NCBI GenBank assembly: GCA_016648135.1
Contig: JADDOH010002332.1
Coordinates: 1-64,000, forward strand
From: Agrypnia vestita
Lineage: Eukaryota; Arthropoda; Insecta; Trichoptera; Phryganeidae
Length of the DNA: 64,000 nucleotides
Direction: 5' to 3'
The position numbers and the translations under genes were made by a program. Shown here piece by piece: positions 43,017 through 53,939 of this stretch. Each line of letters starts with the position of its first letter. Position 1 is the first letter of the stretch. The notes under the pieces were generated by a model, which was given only the letters and a program-made list of their open reading frames with translations, ran no database searches and had not been told where the DNA came from.

Positions 43017-45459
43017 AATATATGTATATAGTTCCACTGGGAAAGAATGAAATTATATTTGGTCTTTTATATTTGGTTTCATGAAATTATATTCGGTTTT
43101 ATGAAATTATATTAAATTAAGTTTGGTCAATCCCGTTTTATTTTGGTTCTGATACGAGTTGTTCGTGGGAAATACTGTCGAGTACCTACTTCCCGCGAAT
43201 CGATGAAGATATCTGTACAATTGCTTGATTTGTTCAATTTATTTTGCACGATGGGGAATGTTTTGCGGTTGCGCCTTGTGTGCATATTCCCCCATTGAAC
43301 CCGAATGGGTCCTCGTTTATTATAGAATTGACTTTGTGATTGAGTTTGGTCTATATAATTGTACCTCACCACACACAAGAATCATAATTCTTTTTGGTGA
43401 GGTATATACACACAAAAAAAAATGATTTGTTAACATTTTCTATGTATGATTGTAAAAAAATATTATATTTTTTATTAATTAAATAAAGTTAAAAAAAATT
43501 AATAAATATATTTTTTTTGTGTGAATTTATTTAATTGAAAAAAAGTTTAAGGTAGGCACCATATTTGTCGGTAATGGCAATCTTTTTAGGCTCAGCGTGA
43601 CAAAAAGATCTAGCTCATGGGCACGTGTTTATTCTTGAGTGCGGCCGTTTGGCACCGGGTTGGTAATTTTCGAACAGAGTTTGTTAATATCGATGAATGC
43701 TAGACATGGGCTACAAGCGGTAGTTGGAGGATCCGATATCATTTTATCTGCAGTAAGCATGCATTACACGCTCAAGCGACAGACAATAAGTTTTAGGTTT
43801 ATCAAAAAAATTTTTGAACTAAGCTTTTGTCATAAAAAACTTACCTAGGTTGCGATTTCTGGATGATATCTTGTTATAGTGATTGATCATATTAAACAGA
43901 GAAGAAAAATTGCCTAGATTGTTGTTATAGAACCAAGTATGATATAGGTTTGGAGATCTCAGTGATTGAACAGGGAAGTTTGTGTATATTTCTGAAAGTA
44001 GTAAGGATGTCAAATTTTTTATTTCCTTTATTTGAAGAGTCATTAGATAAGTAATTTTTCGTTTTTTTTCTAAAGAAAAAAGGTGGAAATTTTCGAGACT
44101 TTCACTTATGTATCAAGCGAATCGCTTAAACCTTGTCGATATGTCAGCAACTTTAAAGGAACTTTCTTTGTATTTTTTCTATTCTGTTGTTGTGAACTTC
44201 ATAATTGGGTGGTCAGGATGTGATTTCGATTGCTGATGATGAATTTAAATTTCAATAAATATTTTTTTGTATATTTCGATATGTGAGCATTTTATCTCAA
44301 TTTTATATATTTTATGGTGAGGGAGACAATAGAAATAATGATAAAGAATAAATAAATAAAGATAATAAGACTCAAAGAAAAATATATAAAATAATAAAAT
44401 AAAGATAAAGAAATTCACGCTAGGATATCATAGAAAAATCTACGACTAAACAAATGCTGACCACTTTTGACTTTTCCGATGTCAGATAGGTGTCAATGAA
44501 TGGTTTAACGACCAAATCCAAGCTTCTCTTCTAATTCCTTGACAGTTTTGATGGAATTTTATTTCACCTGGCTCTGCAGGACGTCCTCGTTGAGGTTTAC
44601 AGTCTTCCAGGACGAAGCTCGTCTTCTAGGATAGTCTTCTAGTTGTTAGTCTTATGCTTACTATCTCATATTCTGCAATAAATATCCTAGGACTTTCATT
44701 ATGATTTGAAATAATAACTATTATAATCGAATTGCACTGTTGAAAATTTGCACTAAGAATGAAAACAAGTATAATTTTATATCACGTAGTAATTTTACTC
44801 GATGCAGATATTTTATCGCGACCTTCTACAACTTATAGTTATGTCATTGAAGATTATTATTTATGGGATGGCCTAATATTTTTTTAGATTTTGGTCGTAT
44901 TTTGGAATCAGACACGTATGCATGAAAGAAAATTTGAATCTATGGTACTAGGCTCTCGTACACGAGTGGGATTAAGAAGATTTAGTGCTGAGTTCCCATC
45001 CGGTTGTGCCGTCTTTCCTGATTTATTGGGCTACTTCCCCGCCTGCTGAGCACCCCCCCCCCGCGACTAATGCCAACCATGCCATACTTATTTTTTTCAT
45101 GAATCGCTATTTATATATATTTCTGCGTTTAACGTTTTTTATGTAAAGTGGAGGGAATCTCGGTTTGTGTAATAAATAAAATTCTACGCTGAAAATAGTT
45201 TTTCCGCCCATGACGGATAGAAATTATATATATAGACTAGCCGTATATATTACCGTTATATCGGTTGACGCTTGATTCTTGTATATCATCCCATCATATT
45301 TTCGAATCCTACCTTTAGTTATCAATGTATGCCTATTGTTTATTCTGATTCCCGCGCGAGTGGTCAGAAATCAGTCTGAATATTTTAAGTATGTCCAAAA
45401 TTTTCAGAACAGAACTGGATTGTTTGCCACAGGGACATCATAATCAATTAACGTTGTAT
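43017..45459. other. Sparse AT-rich DNA, no gene seen
   Basis: Three imperfect tandem units of gaaattatattyggtttyat occur at 43045-43130. A C-run lies at 45051-45063. The frames at 43127-44043 have no domain. Confidence 0.5.
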
Positions 45460-45692
45460 ATATATATAAAATTTTTGCTCCACGTTTCACATATGTGAGT
45501 TCTAACGACCACCTAGCGGCTGGCATCAAAGCTTTTTTTGTAAATATATATTAAAATTTTTACGCCACGTTTCACATGTGAGTTCTAACGACTCCCTAGC
45601 GGCTAGCACCGAAGCTTTTTGAAAAAGCTGTGGTTATTCAAGGGGAAGGAAAAACATGTGAAACGTGGCGCAAAAATTTAATATATATACAA
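45460..45692. repeat. Direct plus inverted repeat with fold-back potential
   Basis: The unit (aaaatttttgctccacgttt, cacatatgtgagttctaacg, acc-acctagcggct) occurs twice in direct orientation (45470-45535 and 45553-45620). An inverted copy of its first part follows (acatgtgaaacgtggcgcaa, aaatttaatatata, 45654-45690). The inner unit could pair with the inverted piece. It is unclassified. Confidence 0.75.
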
Positions 45693-46962
45693 TTTCCAAA
45701 AAATTAATCGACATGGTATTCTATCATGGGTGGAAATGGCGAACGTTACATAAGCGTAAAGTGATCACCTAAGCCAACCGTACGATAGGTCCTATGGCGA
45801 CCCAAAAAAGACTTATATACCTACTCTCCCTTGAAAAAATACAGTTTCGTCTCTGTGAGACATCTATAATATACATTAAGAAAGCAGTCCATTAGAGAAA
45901 GAAGCTTCTTCAAGTCGAATTACGGTACGAAAAAAGTCTCCACAAATACCATGTGTTGGTGGCGAATAATGAAAAGTAGAAAATTAACTACAAAATTTTG
46001 GATGAAACTTTCATTCATTTAAACAGCCTTGAAGAAGCGTGAACAAGGAAGTGGGAATTTGGAAGTCCTACGTTATCATGTCTAGTAGACGTCTTTTCAT
46101 TTAAGAAAGACAATCGAATTGGTATGTGTAAATCGTGCGAATGAGGCAAATCGTTTCATTTTGTGTTGGTTTTTACGAGTACAAACACTAACACAACGAA
46201 AAAATGTACCTAAAACGCACGACTTATACATACTTATCATCCCGGCTATTCATTTCTTTACTGAACGCTGATTACAAAAACATAAATAGAAAAAGAAACA
46301 AAAAATGAAACACAATGTATAATTCACAAGTGAGGAGCAAAAAAGACTGTGGAGGAAAAAAAGGTGACTGGAAGTGAGCACTCCCTTACGGAATAAAAAG
46401 GAAAAATAAAAATCTACACCGTTCACCAGTTGGGTTTCTTAACAACGACAAATTGGCGTATTTGCGAAAAATCTTGTGAGATTTACAAGATTGGCCCAAG
46501 AACTGAAGCCACTACTAGACCATCGTAACCATCATGATTTGATAGCAAATTGTTGATTTGGTTCTAAATCTACTTGAAATTTATAGTAATTTTGCTGAAA
46601 AACTGTTGGAATAATGTGTAGTAATATTCTTTTCAGTTTTTTCATTGACTGATGTCTTATTGGTGATTTAGTGTTGTAAAAAGTAAACTTATTTTCTAAT
46701 GTTATAATAATTCGCCAAATAGCAATCGCAGTAGGTCGATTATGCGGACTATAAGTTTATAGTATTTATTTATTTGTTTTTGTTTATTTGGAAAACCAAC
46801 AGCTAACAATAATAATTAAGTAAATACAAAGAATGAGAAACAGAAAAGTCATATTATAGGTTTTTACTGATATTTACAAACGAACGCTTCTTTTCGTAAC
46901 AAATATTCTTAAGCAAATCCAAAATATAATAATCTCATTGTTTATTAATTTTATGTAAACAA
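45693..46962. other. No gene seen
   Basis: No exon, RNA gene or transposon end is recognised. The phrase gtgagacatctataatat near 45862 has a relative near 17350. Confidence 0.5.
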
Positions 46963-46990
46963 ATTTGTATTAACCACTTAACTAGTAAGT

Positions 46991-47040
46991 CTACGTCTAC
47001 CGGTTTCGATTCCACTGTATCTTCATCAGGATGGACGCAA
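46991..47040 (-). ncRNA. Hammerhead-like motif with complete core
   Basis: The minus strand shows CTGATGA (47023-47029), an extra A, GATAC...(G)AATC stem II, GAAA, palindromic ACCGGT, A, then GACG. CGTC upstream can pair with GACG only with a bulge. All core bases are intact, whereas the facing right arm (CTGATAA...AAAA) has lost two. Confidence 0.6.
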
Positions 47041-47099
47041 ACTAACTATCCATTATCTATTGATCTGTTTGCTAGAATAGTTAATGGATAGATAGGAAG

Positions 47100-47290
47100 A
47101 TGAGTAGCTTGTTGGTCTTGTGGTTAGGACACTGGCATCGTGATCAAAAGGTCGCGGGTTCGAATCTCACTCCAGACTAGCAAAGTACTCCTATTTTCAT
47201 AGCACAGCGTTTAGCTTAGTTTGAAAATAGTAAGAATATTGATGTGACACGTCTTCCGTGTTCACATCTCTATTTAAAAAAAAAATTAGT
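47100..47290 (+). mobile_element. tRNA-derived SINE, copy 1
   Basis: The head resembles a tRNA: an A-box-like TTGTGGTTAGGACACTGGCAT, then a B box GGTTCGAATCT. The body (agactagcaaagtactccta, agcgtttagcttagtttgaa, gatgtgacacgtcttccgtg) is shared with 52475-52655 and 56853-57030 (both minus). It ends with an A-run. It is 5'-complete and inserted within the PLE palindrome. Confidence 0.85.
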
Positions 47291-47582
47291 TTGCGTCCGC
47301 CCTGATAAAGATACGGTGGTATCAAAACCGTTAGACGTAGAGTTACTAATTAAGTGATTAATACAAAGTTGTTTAATTAAAAATAATAATTATGTCCAAC
47401 CACTAAGTTAACGCTATAAAAATCAAAAATATTTCTTTGTCCATCCGTCCACCCGTCTGTCCGTCCATCTGTCAGTCCGTCATTTTTTTCTCTCTTTTCT
47501 TTCTTCTTTTCATGTAGCAAATTTATTTTGTGGTAACATAATTATAAATGTTCAAGTTTTTTGTTTGTAACCTTGTGGAAAT

Positions 47583-47822
47583 TCATTTTTAATATTTTTA
47601 AAAAATGAGGGTAAACAACATTGTTTTATTCCACTATATTTATTTTGAATTGTTAGAACGTTTTCGGGATTTCTCCCATTGTCAATAACAACACGTTTAC
47701 AACTAGTTGTAAACGAGTTGTTATTGACTATGGGAGAAATCCCGAAAACGTTTTATAAACCACAATTCAAAATAAATATCGTTGGAAAAAAAACTAATGT
47801 TGTTTACCCTCATTTTTAAAAA
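47583..47822. mobile_element. PLE-end palindrome 4
   Basis: The left arm (tttttaaaaaatgagggtaa, acaacattg...) mirrors the right arm (...aatgttgtttaccctcattt, ttaaaaaaa), and further inward tttattttgaattg and caattcaaaataaa pair. The core of both arms has TTGACWATGGGAGAAATCCC then GAAAACGTT. This is a hammerhead-like layout with C3 lost, and TTGTTA/TAACAA could still form helix I. Confidence 0.75.
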
Positions 47823-47832
47823 AACAAATTAA

Positions 47833-47965
47833 AATTAATATATATTAACTTTGTTTTCAACCACTTATTTATTGAAAAAAATCATCACATGTTTCGAAGC
47901 CAATGGCTTCAAAACATGTTGATTTTTTTCAATAAATAAGTGGTTTAAACAAAGTTAATTTATTT
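47833..47965. mobile_element. PLE-end palindrome 5
   Basis: The arms ttaactttgttttcaaccac and gtggtttaaacaaagttaa are inverted, followed by ttatttattgaaaaaaatca and its complement. At the centre GAAGCCAATGGCTTC is flanked by GAAACATGT/ACATGTTTC. Only the stem II, GAAA and helix III part of the hammerhead motif remains, in both arms. Confidence 0.75.
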
Positions 47966-47999
47966 TTAGCGAAATTTAAAATAAATTAAATTTTAATAA

Positions 48000-48592
48000 A
48001 TATTATTATTAAGTTCTACGGGTTAAGTATTTTTATGTGTTACAGCTGTTTCGGCTTGTAAGGCCATTATCAAACAGTGGATATACCACGTACAAACGAC
48101 TTATTTATACAATTTTAAGTTACCCCTTCCCCTTTAGAGTAATTAGATATTTGTGGTGGAGCCCTGTAGTAATGTACGTTTTTTCCCGGGCACTTATCAT
48201 TAAAGGTGTTTCGGTTAACGTTATGCTTAATTATCAAAATTCCCCGTTTTCTGCAAGTGTTACTTATAAATATTATTTTAATTTATGTCCTTGATTATTG
48301 TTTTTTTTTAAATATTTAGAAGTGGAGAGAAGATCATTTTTTGTTGATTATTTAAAAGTTTAATATTTGGATCCTTTTTATATTTATTTATTTCTAGTTG
48401 CTCAAGTAAATTCATCCTAAAACCTTTTGTTTCTATATGTAAAGGTTTTAGTTCGTTATCACCTTGCGGGACGTGGTTTTCATTTAATAAATGGGCCGCA
48501 AATTGTGACTCTAAATTTTTATTTTTATAGCAGCGCATGTGTTCCGCGAATCTAGTTAAAAATAAATATGGAGTTCTACAAATTAAACACAA
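48000..48592 (-). pseudogene. PLE C-terminus (GIY-YIG region) plus terminal repeat
   Basis: The minus frame 48592-48308 contains RFAEHMRCYKNKNLESQFAA, HLLNENHVPQGDNELKPLHI, KGFRMNLLEQLEINKYKKDP, then IKLLNNQQ. This is the second half of the PLE GIY-YIG domain (R--EH, H-L-ENH, E--EI-K), ending close to the usual C-terminus. The YIG-T part is beyond 48592 and eroded. The terminal repeat with a hammerhead-like motif follows at lower coordinates. The frame is open for 94 codons but too short to be active. Confidence 0.8.
48036..48078 (-). ncRNA. Degenerate hammerhead-like motif behind PLE ORF
   Basis: The minus strand shows TTGATAA (C3 and G8 both changed), an extra T, a GGC...GCC stem II, GAAA and a palindromic ACAGCTGT helix III followed by A. 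The layout is kept; the catalytic bases are not. Confidence 0.55.
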
Positions 48593-49429
48593 AAACCATA
48601 AATAAAAAAATAAAAAAAAGTTAATTTATATTAATTAAATAATTACTTATTCCTTACGATCCTACATGTAAAAGTACCATCATTTTTGACGGGCTACAGC
48701 TAGTGAATAAATAAAAATCAAAATACGACATTTAATAATAATTTTTACTGAATATCCTTTGCAACGTAAAGACCGTTTAGTCGGCTGGAAAGGGACAAAG
48801 GATGGCCCTCATGCCTAAAATAAAAACGCTGAAAAGTATTCTTCTGCGCTAATATACTTCCAACTGCGTATATGTAAAGACAATTAAGGTCCAGCATTGA
48901 AGTTTTGTGTCAATATTTTCTGTTCTGCCCAGCGAGCGAAACAACTGCCTCTTTTTGTCGTCCGCTACCTAACAAAGGACGCAAATTAAAAACCGATAAG
49001 TGTGGGCATTTTAGGAAATTCAACCGGAGAGATTCAACATATTGTTTTAAGGTATATTAAACCTCAACCAATCTATAGCCCGTGAAAATATACATATTAT
49101 ATTAATAAATTATTTCGTTTAACTATGTAAGTTATATAAAAAGTTTGTCGGATAATTTTTTTTATACAATGGTATATGAAAGAGCTAGTCATTTTGACTT
49201 GAATGAATCGATATCGTAGAATTTATTTATTATAAGCACTTATCTATCTACTATTATTGTCTTGCTGTCGTTCTATGTTCAGATATAATAATATTAATAA
49301 AAAATACATTTTATTTATTTTTTGCATAATTTTATTTTCAATTTTTTTATTTTTTCTTAACATTAATATTTTTTATCGTTAACAGTTGATATTCATATAT
49401 ATCAGTGATATAATTAGACAGCCTTTGAG
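48593..49429. other. AT-rich DNA, no gene seen
   Basis: No exon, RNA gene or transposon end is recognised here. Confidence 0.55.
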
Positions 49430-49530
49430 AGGAATAAGTAACTACTTAGGTAGATAGGTAGTAAGGAGTTGTGTGTGTATGTGTGAAAGTAAATATGTCA
49501 CCTCGCAAGTTTACCCCTAACACAGTAAAT
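49430..49530 (-). mobile_element. LINE fragment (family of 20885-21790)
   Basis: It carries taggtagtaaggagttgtgt, a GT-rich run and atgtcacctcgcaagtttac then ccctaacaca, as at 20895-21010. Only the 3' ~100 bp is present. Confidence 0.6.
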
Positions 49531-49625
49531 TAACTGCTCAATGTCATAATGTTGAATACACTGCATTATTTTTATGATTTGTTTGTTTGTTGTTGAAAAT
49601 GATTCAATCGGCTTAAGGTGCGTAT

Positions 49626-50078
49626 TAGCGAAGGGAAAAACTACATTTCAAAATGAAGACTACAACACACACACGTTCACCAGTTTGAAGACTACAAAAT
49701 ATACACTACATTTGTAGTATAGTTATAAAAAAAGTATTTGTAGTATAGTTAACTACTTGTAGTATTATTAATAAAGTGAACTATTGCAGTACTACAAGAA
49801 GTGCTTCTTGAAAAGTGTGCTACTAGAAAATTTTCAAATCCATGGGGGTTGGGGGTTTGTTTCAGTTTCCAGAAATTTCTTCCTTCGGTCCCAAAATTTT
49901 CAAAACCGTGGGGGTTCTTAAAAATTTCACATTTAAAAAACACCACACTTCAATTTAAAATTAGTTTGTAGTGTGTGTAGTTTGTAGTATACACCACACT
50001 TCAAAAGGTGTGAAGTTTACACTTCAATGTAATATACTATTACATTGTAGTAGTTAGTACAGAGCGGACCCATCACTA
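49626..50078 (+). mobile_element. hAT-type MITE, copy 3, intact ends
   Basis: This 453-bp copy has TIRs TAGCGAAGGG/CCCATCACTA and perfect 8-bp target duplications GTGCGTAT (49618-49625 and 50079-50086). The interior matches 30550-31026 throughout. The minus-strand frame at 49749-49946 is a chance frame within it. Confidence 0.92.
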
Positions 50079-50086
50079 GTGCGTAT

Positions 50087-50538
50087 GTGAGTGTAGTCTC
50101 AACTCTTACAAAACACCATAAGCGCGTTAATACGCTACACTATAAAACTCCTTTATGTACAGATCCACAAATTCATTTAACACAAACTATCCTCACATTG
50201 ACATTTTCAACTCAACGATAAGAAACATAAAACAAACAATATCTACACTACCGCACCCAAACTAATTCGTACAATATATCTTCCCTTCTATTTCCGTCAC
50301 ATTCTCCCCCACCCTCTCCACTCGCTGTTAAATTAAATTAAATTAAGTTAAATTAAATTAAATAACTATATTCAGTGGAAAATTTGCAATTGGCATAATT
50401 TTAAAGACCATTATTTTATATTTGTTAAGATGTTGATTTGCTGTTAATTTTCCCCAAAATAAAATAAATGAATAAATACTTGGCGAAACCGGGATGATAT
50501 CGAGCATACGGGAATATGCACGAAAAGTTATTTATTGA
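50087..50538. other. No gene seen; short microsatellite
   Basis: A (TTAAA)n microsatellite lies at 50329-50365. Otherwise featureless AT-rich DNA. Confidence 0.5.
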
Positions 50539-51023
50539 CTAGCTGTGCCCGCGCGGCTTCGCATGCGTTGATTTTTAGTACACTGTTTGGATCGTCATAG
50601 AACTTTCGCGAACCTTCTAGAACATTCTCCTTCCAGAACTTTCAAGAAATTTATTGAATATACAGGAACCTTCTAGACACACAGACACATTCCGCCACTC
50701 AGTTTAGAATCTTATGGAACTTTCAGGAATTTTCTAGAACTTCTCCTTCCAGAACTTTCTAGAGCAGGTTTTTCCCGAACCTTCTAGACTCACCGACACA
50801 GTCGGCGTGACTATTTTGAAACAATCTGAAGCATTTGCGGCCTTCCCGTAACAAAACAATGTGCTGGAAAGCGCATTTTCGTCACCCACGCACAGCCACC
50901 CCCACCAAACTCGCATATTTTCGATGTGACACCAAGGGATATCCACCACCATCACCACCAGTGGTTGGTTGTGGCTGGTTGTGGAGAAAACTGGACGGGT
51001 TTCTTTTTACATATATATATTGA
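50539..51023 (-). mobile_element. Non-autonomous Helitron, family H1, copy 2
   Basis: On the minus strand it starts TCAATATATATATG after an A and ends GAAGCCGCGCGGGCACAG then CTAG, followed by T. The interior matches 2290-2789, including cacaaccagccacaa and gcgagtttggtgggggtggc. The open frames at 50734-50958 and 50835-51023 are chance frames within it. Confidence 0.88.
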
Positions 51024-51055
51024 TTAGTCTATAACGCGAATAGATGAATATGCTT

Positions 51056-51364
51056 ACCACCATGTTGTATTTGAGGGAGTCCCCCCTCCCCTCCGCCCTC
51101 CGCTTCCGCTTCCCGCTCGGATATCAGCTGACCTTGTCGTCCATGCTTCCGGTTAGTAGTGCTCCCCGCGCGCTCCGCATGCCCCGGCATGGACACCGGC
51201 CGCAGGGTGGGTGGCGCCAGCGCGCATCCTACCCGCCACGCTCCCACCAGACCCAGAGGGTGCGTCCACTTTTACACTTTGTTACAACACGTCACACCAC
51301 ACAGCCCCGAGCACGGACACAACTCACTCTAAACTTTGGAGCCGGCGGGAGAGATTATGGAAAT
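51056..51364 (-). CDS. Candidate GC-rich first exon ending in ATG-GTG and a splice donor
   Basis: This is a strongly GC-rich block in AT-rich DNA. On the minus strand it ends with CTCAAATACAACATGGTG then the donor GTAAGC (51055-51050). The ATG (51061-51059) has a good insect start context (CAACATGG), and the exon would end after two codons in phase 0, matching the phase-0 acceptor of the PDZ exon at 11737. Upstream ATGs open short frames. The upper edge is uncertain: an acceptor-like tttgtttgtttcag at about 51365 or a transcription start near 51330. The long minus (51029-51247) and plus (51044-51496) frames are of biased composition, with no domain. The link to the PDZ gene is inference. Confidence 0.3.
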
Positions 51365-51729
51365 CTGAAACAAACAAAAAATATTTTATCAATGTCGTAT
51401 TTACTTGCTTTTTACTTTATATTTATCTTTATATATTTGTATCTGTATTTTAAGTATTTTCTTTCCTTTTTATGTCATTATTATGTTTACATGTGATTAT
51501 TATTTTTTCTTTAAACTATACCTATGTTCTGTTAATGTACACTTTACGTATAATTAATAAATAAATAAAATAAAAATAAAAATTCGATTTCAAAAAAAAA
51601 CTCTTTCAATTGATCTGCAAAGTAAAAGGTTTTCCAATAAGAACGATATGATTCTCAAATGAAATAAAACAACAATTGTTTAAGATACAACTGATAGCTA
51701 GTAGAAAAACCTTTACAGATGGAATCTGG
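51365..51729. other. AT-rich DNA, no gene seen
   Basis: An aataaataaataaaataaa run at 51555-51575 resembles a LINE tail, but nothing upstream of it is readable. Confidence 0.45.
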
Positions 51730-52150
51730 CCTTGGAAATGAGTTAAAAATATTCAAGCAACCATGACCTTATATATCGATAGTTATCTAAGTTTGCATTT
51801 ATTTCAATATTCTCACTTATTTTTTGTAAAAAGTTAAAACATCATTAGGGCAACTTATATCGATTACAAAAATTCATTCGCTTTAATACAACTCAAATAA
51901 AATTATAAAAACCGTCTGTAAAATTATATTTTTAATTTTTGCAAGGTATTTATCATTTTATTCGACTTGTATTAAAGGTAATAAATTTTTCACAATCGAC
52001 ATAAGTTACTGTAATGATAGTTCATCTTTTTGCAAAGAAAAGTCAGAAAAAAAAATGATGTTGCATATCTCCATAACTATGATATTAGGTAATGGTTGTT
52101 TGAATATTTTAGACTCAACATAGTCAAGAATCTACTGGCCAAGTTAAACT
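51730..52150. repeat. Interspersed repeat U, copy 2
   Basis: The left half shares tctaagtttgcatttatttc, then taaaaagttaaaacatcatt with 32220-32340. The right half (gacataagttactgtaatga, tagttcatctttttgcaaag, catatctccataactatgat) matches the same region in inverse orientation. The copy is thus an imperfect inverted pair. Confidence 0.55.
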
Positions 52151-52474
52151 ACTAAATAAAACTGTTATTTTTTTGACCTTTTCATAGGTGTTTCAAAATT
52201 TACAACTTCGTAGTAATTTTTATAAAGTCAAACGTAATGGATCTAGCCATGGAACCAAACCATGATATTTGTCAGTTCACGACTATATATTTTGGTCGTC
52301 TGCAATCGCGTTAATTTTTGAGTACCTGTTGAAGTAATAATTTATATATTAAGAATTAAGCAGGACTCTTGGAAATCTATATCTCTACTTTTGAGTGTTG
52401 GGGCAACAATTACCAAAACAGCAGTATTGTTATTTATAGAATAATTCGGAATATTCGAAACAATTTTTTTTTTT
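52151..52474. other. AT-rich DNA, no gene seen
   Basis: No exon, RNA gene or transposon end is recognised here. Confidence 0.55.
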
Positions 52475-52655
52475 GATAGAGACGCAAGCACGGAATGCTT
52501 GTCACATCAATGTTCCTACTATTTTCAAACAACGCTAAATGTTCGCACTATGCAAATATGACTAACTTGCTGGTCTTCTGATATGGGGATCAAACCACCG
52601 ACCTGGATCGCTAGGCGAGAGTCTAACTGCTAGACCAACAAACTATTTAAACTTT
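52475..52655 (-). mobile_element. tRNA-derived SINE, copy 2
   Basis: On plus the element reads as the reverse complement of 47100-47290: agcacggaatgcttgtcaca, aacgctaaatgttcgcacta, ctaacttgctggtctt, then the B box (inverted) and tctaactgctagaccaacaa. It is more diverged than copy 1; the B box is damaged (ggatcaaaccac). Confidence 0.8.
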
Positions 52656-52721
52656 GAGTATAGTCATTTTATAATATCACTAGCTATAACCTGTCCACTT
52701 TTATACTGTACTTTTTATACG

Positions 52722-52922
52722 TCGGTTCCTAAGGAATAAGTATTATATATGAAAAGAAAGAAAAAATTACAATAAAGAAAAAAACGGAAAAAAAATTGTA
52801 AAAAAATAATTTCGTAATTATTTTTTTTTCGAAATAAATTTTACTATCAAGAAGTTACGGACGTTATACGAATTTACGGAGACAGACAGATAGATAGACG
52901 GACAACGGAATTATGATAATTG
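52722..52922 (+). repeat. Interspersed repeat R, copy 2
   Basis: This carries cggttcctaaggaataag, an A-rich run, ctatcaagaagttacggacg and a cagacagatagatagacgga run, then gataattgggat, matching 9925-10120 in the same orientation. Confidence 0.7.
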
Positions 52923-53939
52923 GGATTCGTTTATATTACAGTCCGAACGTAAATCCTCTTGAACTACATTTCAATTTCAAACGCTATTTCTATCATCAAA
53001 CCCCGCTGAATAATTTGCTTGGATGTGTTCTGAATCGCCGTTTGATGTTTACGAAGGAAATGCTTCACAACGATTGTTTGCTCGGATCCAAAGAGAGACG
53101 CCTTCCCTTTGGTCACAATTACTCACAACAAGTCGCGAGGTTTGATTAAAGTGACGCTTCTCCTTTCATCACTTTACTGCTCCAAATTTAATTACAAAAC
53201 GTCCGACTGTCACCAGGTGTCGCCTCGATGCAAACAAAATCCTTGAGGCGGCATTCGCAAGATGTCGCCTGAACAAATATCCACGTATTGTCTGACTATG
53301 TAATCTGCAGATTGTCCGAGCATTGGTGATTGTCACGAAAACTGGTAAGGCGACATAATAAACAAATGTATACCTCTCAAAATGATAATTGATTTAATAT
53401 CTATTAACATATTTAATATCTATAATATCTTTCCTGAAGGCATATTTGACTTTCCATATTAGTTCATAAATGCCGCTGCTTCTGTGAAACTATAAACCGA
53501 CGCTAGATGGCGTTGGTCAGGCATGGGCGAGACTGTGCACGAGAAAACAAGAACATTTTTTTAAAAGCTTGTGGTAATTGATCTGGATGGATTGCGGTTG
53601 GATATACTTATAATCGATTAGTAAATGTATTTTTTTCCGATATTTCACCAGTTCATATTCTTTTCGCGTGTTATTTGTGACGTGGAAGAACCAAAAAGAC
53701 CTCTCAAGATTCTGCAAAAAGAACGGCGCAAACATCCTTGCGATAGAATAAGTTCAACTGCCTTCGAGGATAAATAGTCTATCACAGGTCAGTGGTCATT
53801 TGTGGGCGTATTTGGTTTAATTTTTTTGCATTATTATTGAGAGATATTAGTTGAATATTAAATTCACCCAGCGGATGGCTATTTACACGCCGTCCGCCTT
53901 CAAAGATACACAAACTATCACAATATAAAAGGTACCTGT
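52923..53939. other. No gene recognised
   Basis: The frames 52913-53149 (plus) and 53517-53735 (minus) show no motif. The composition is moderate, and low-copy sequence is possible. Confidence 0.4.

Larger units (their letters stand above)
46963..47420. mobile_element. PLE family-1 palindrome split by a SINE
   Basis: The left arm (tgtattaaccacttaactag, taagtctacgtctaccggtt...) and right arm (cctgataaagatacggtggt, atcaaaaccgttagacgtag, ...aagtgattaataca) are inverted copies of the same PLE end as 19441-19990. A further small palindrome (ctatccatta...taatggatag) lies inside, and the SINE at 47100-47290 splits the structure. The family ORF start (ATGTCCAACCAC, then an early stop) follows at 47391. 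Confidence 0.8.

Noticed and set aside
51044..51496. 150-codon plus-strand frame as a protein gene
   Set aside because: Low-complexity Pro/Arg/Ser composition over a GC-rich block, then poly-Phe/Ile from AT-rich DNA; the minus strand offers a better splice-signal explanation.
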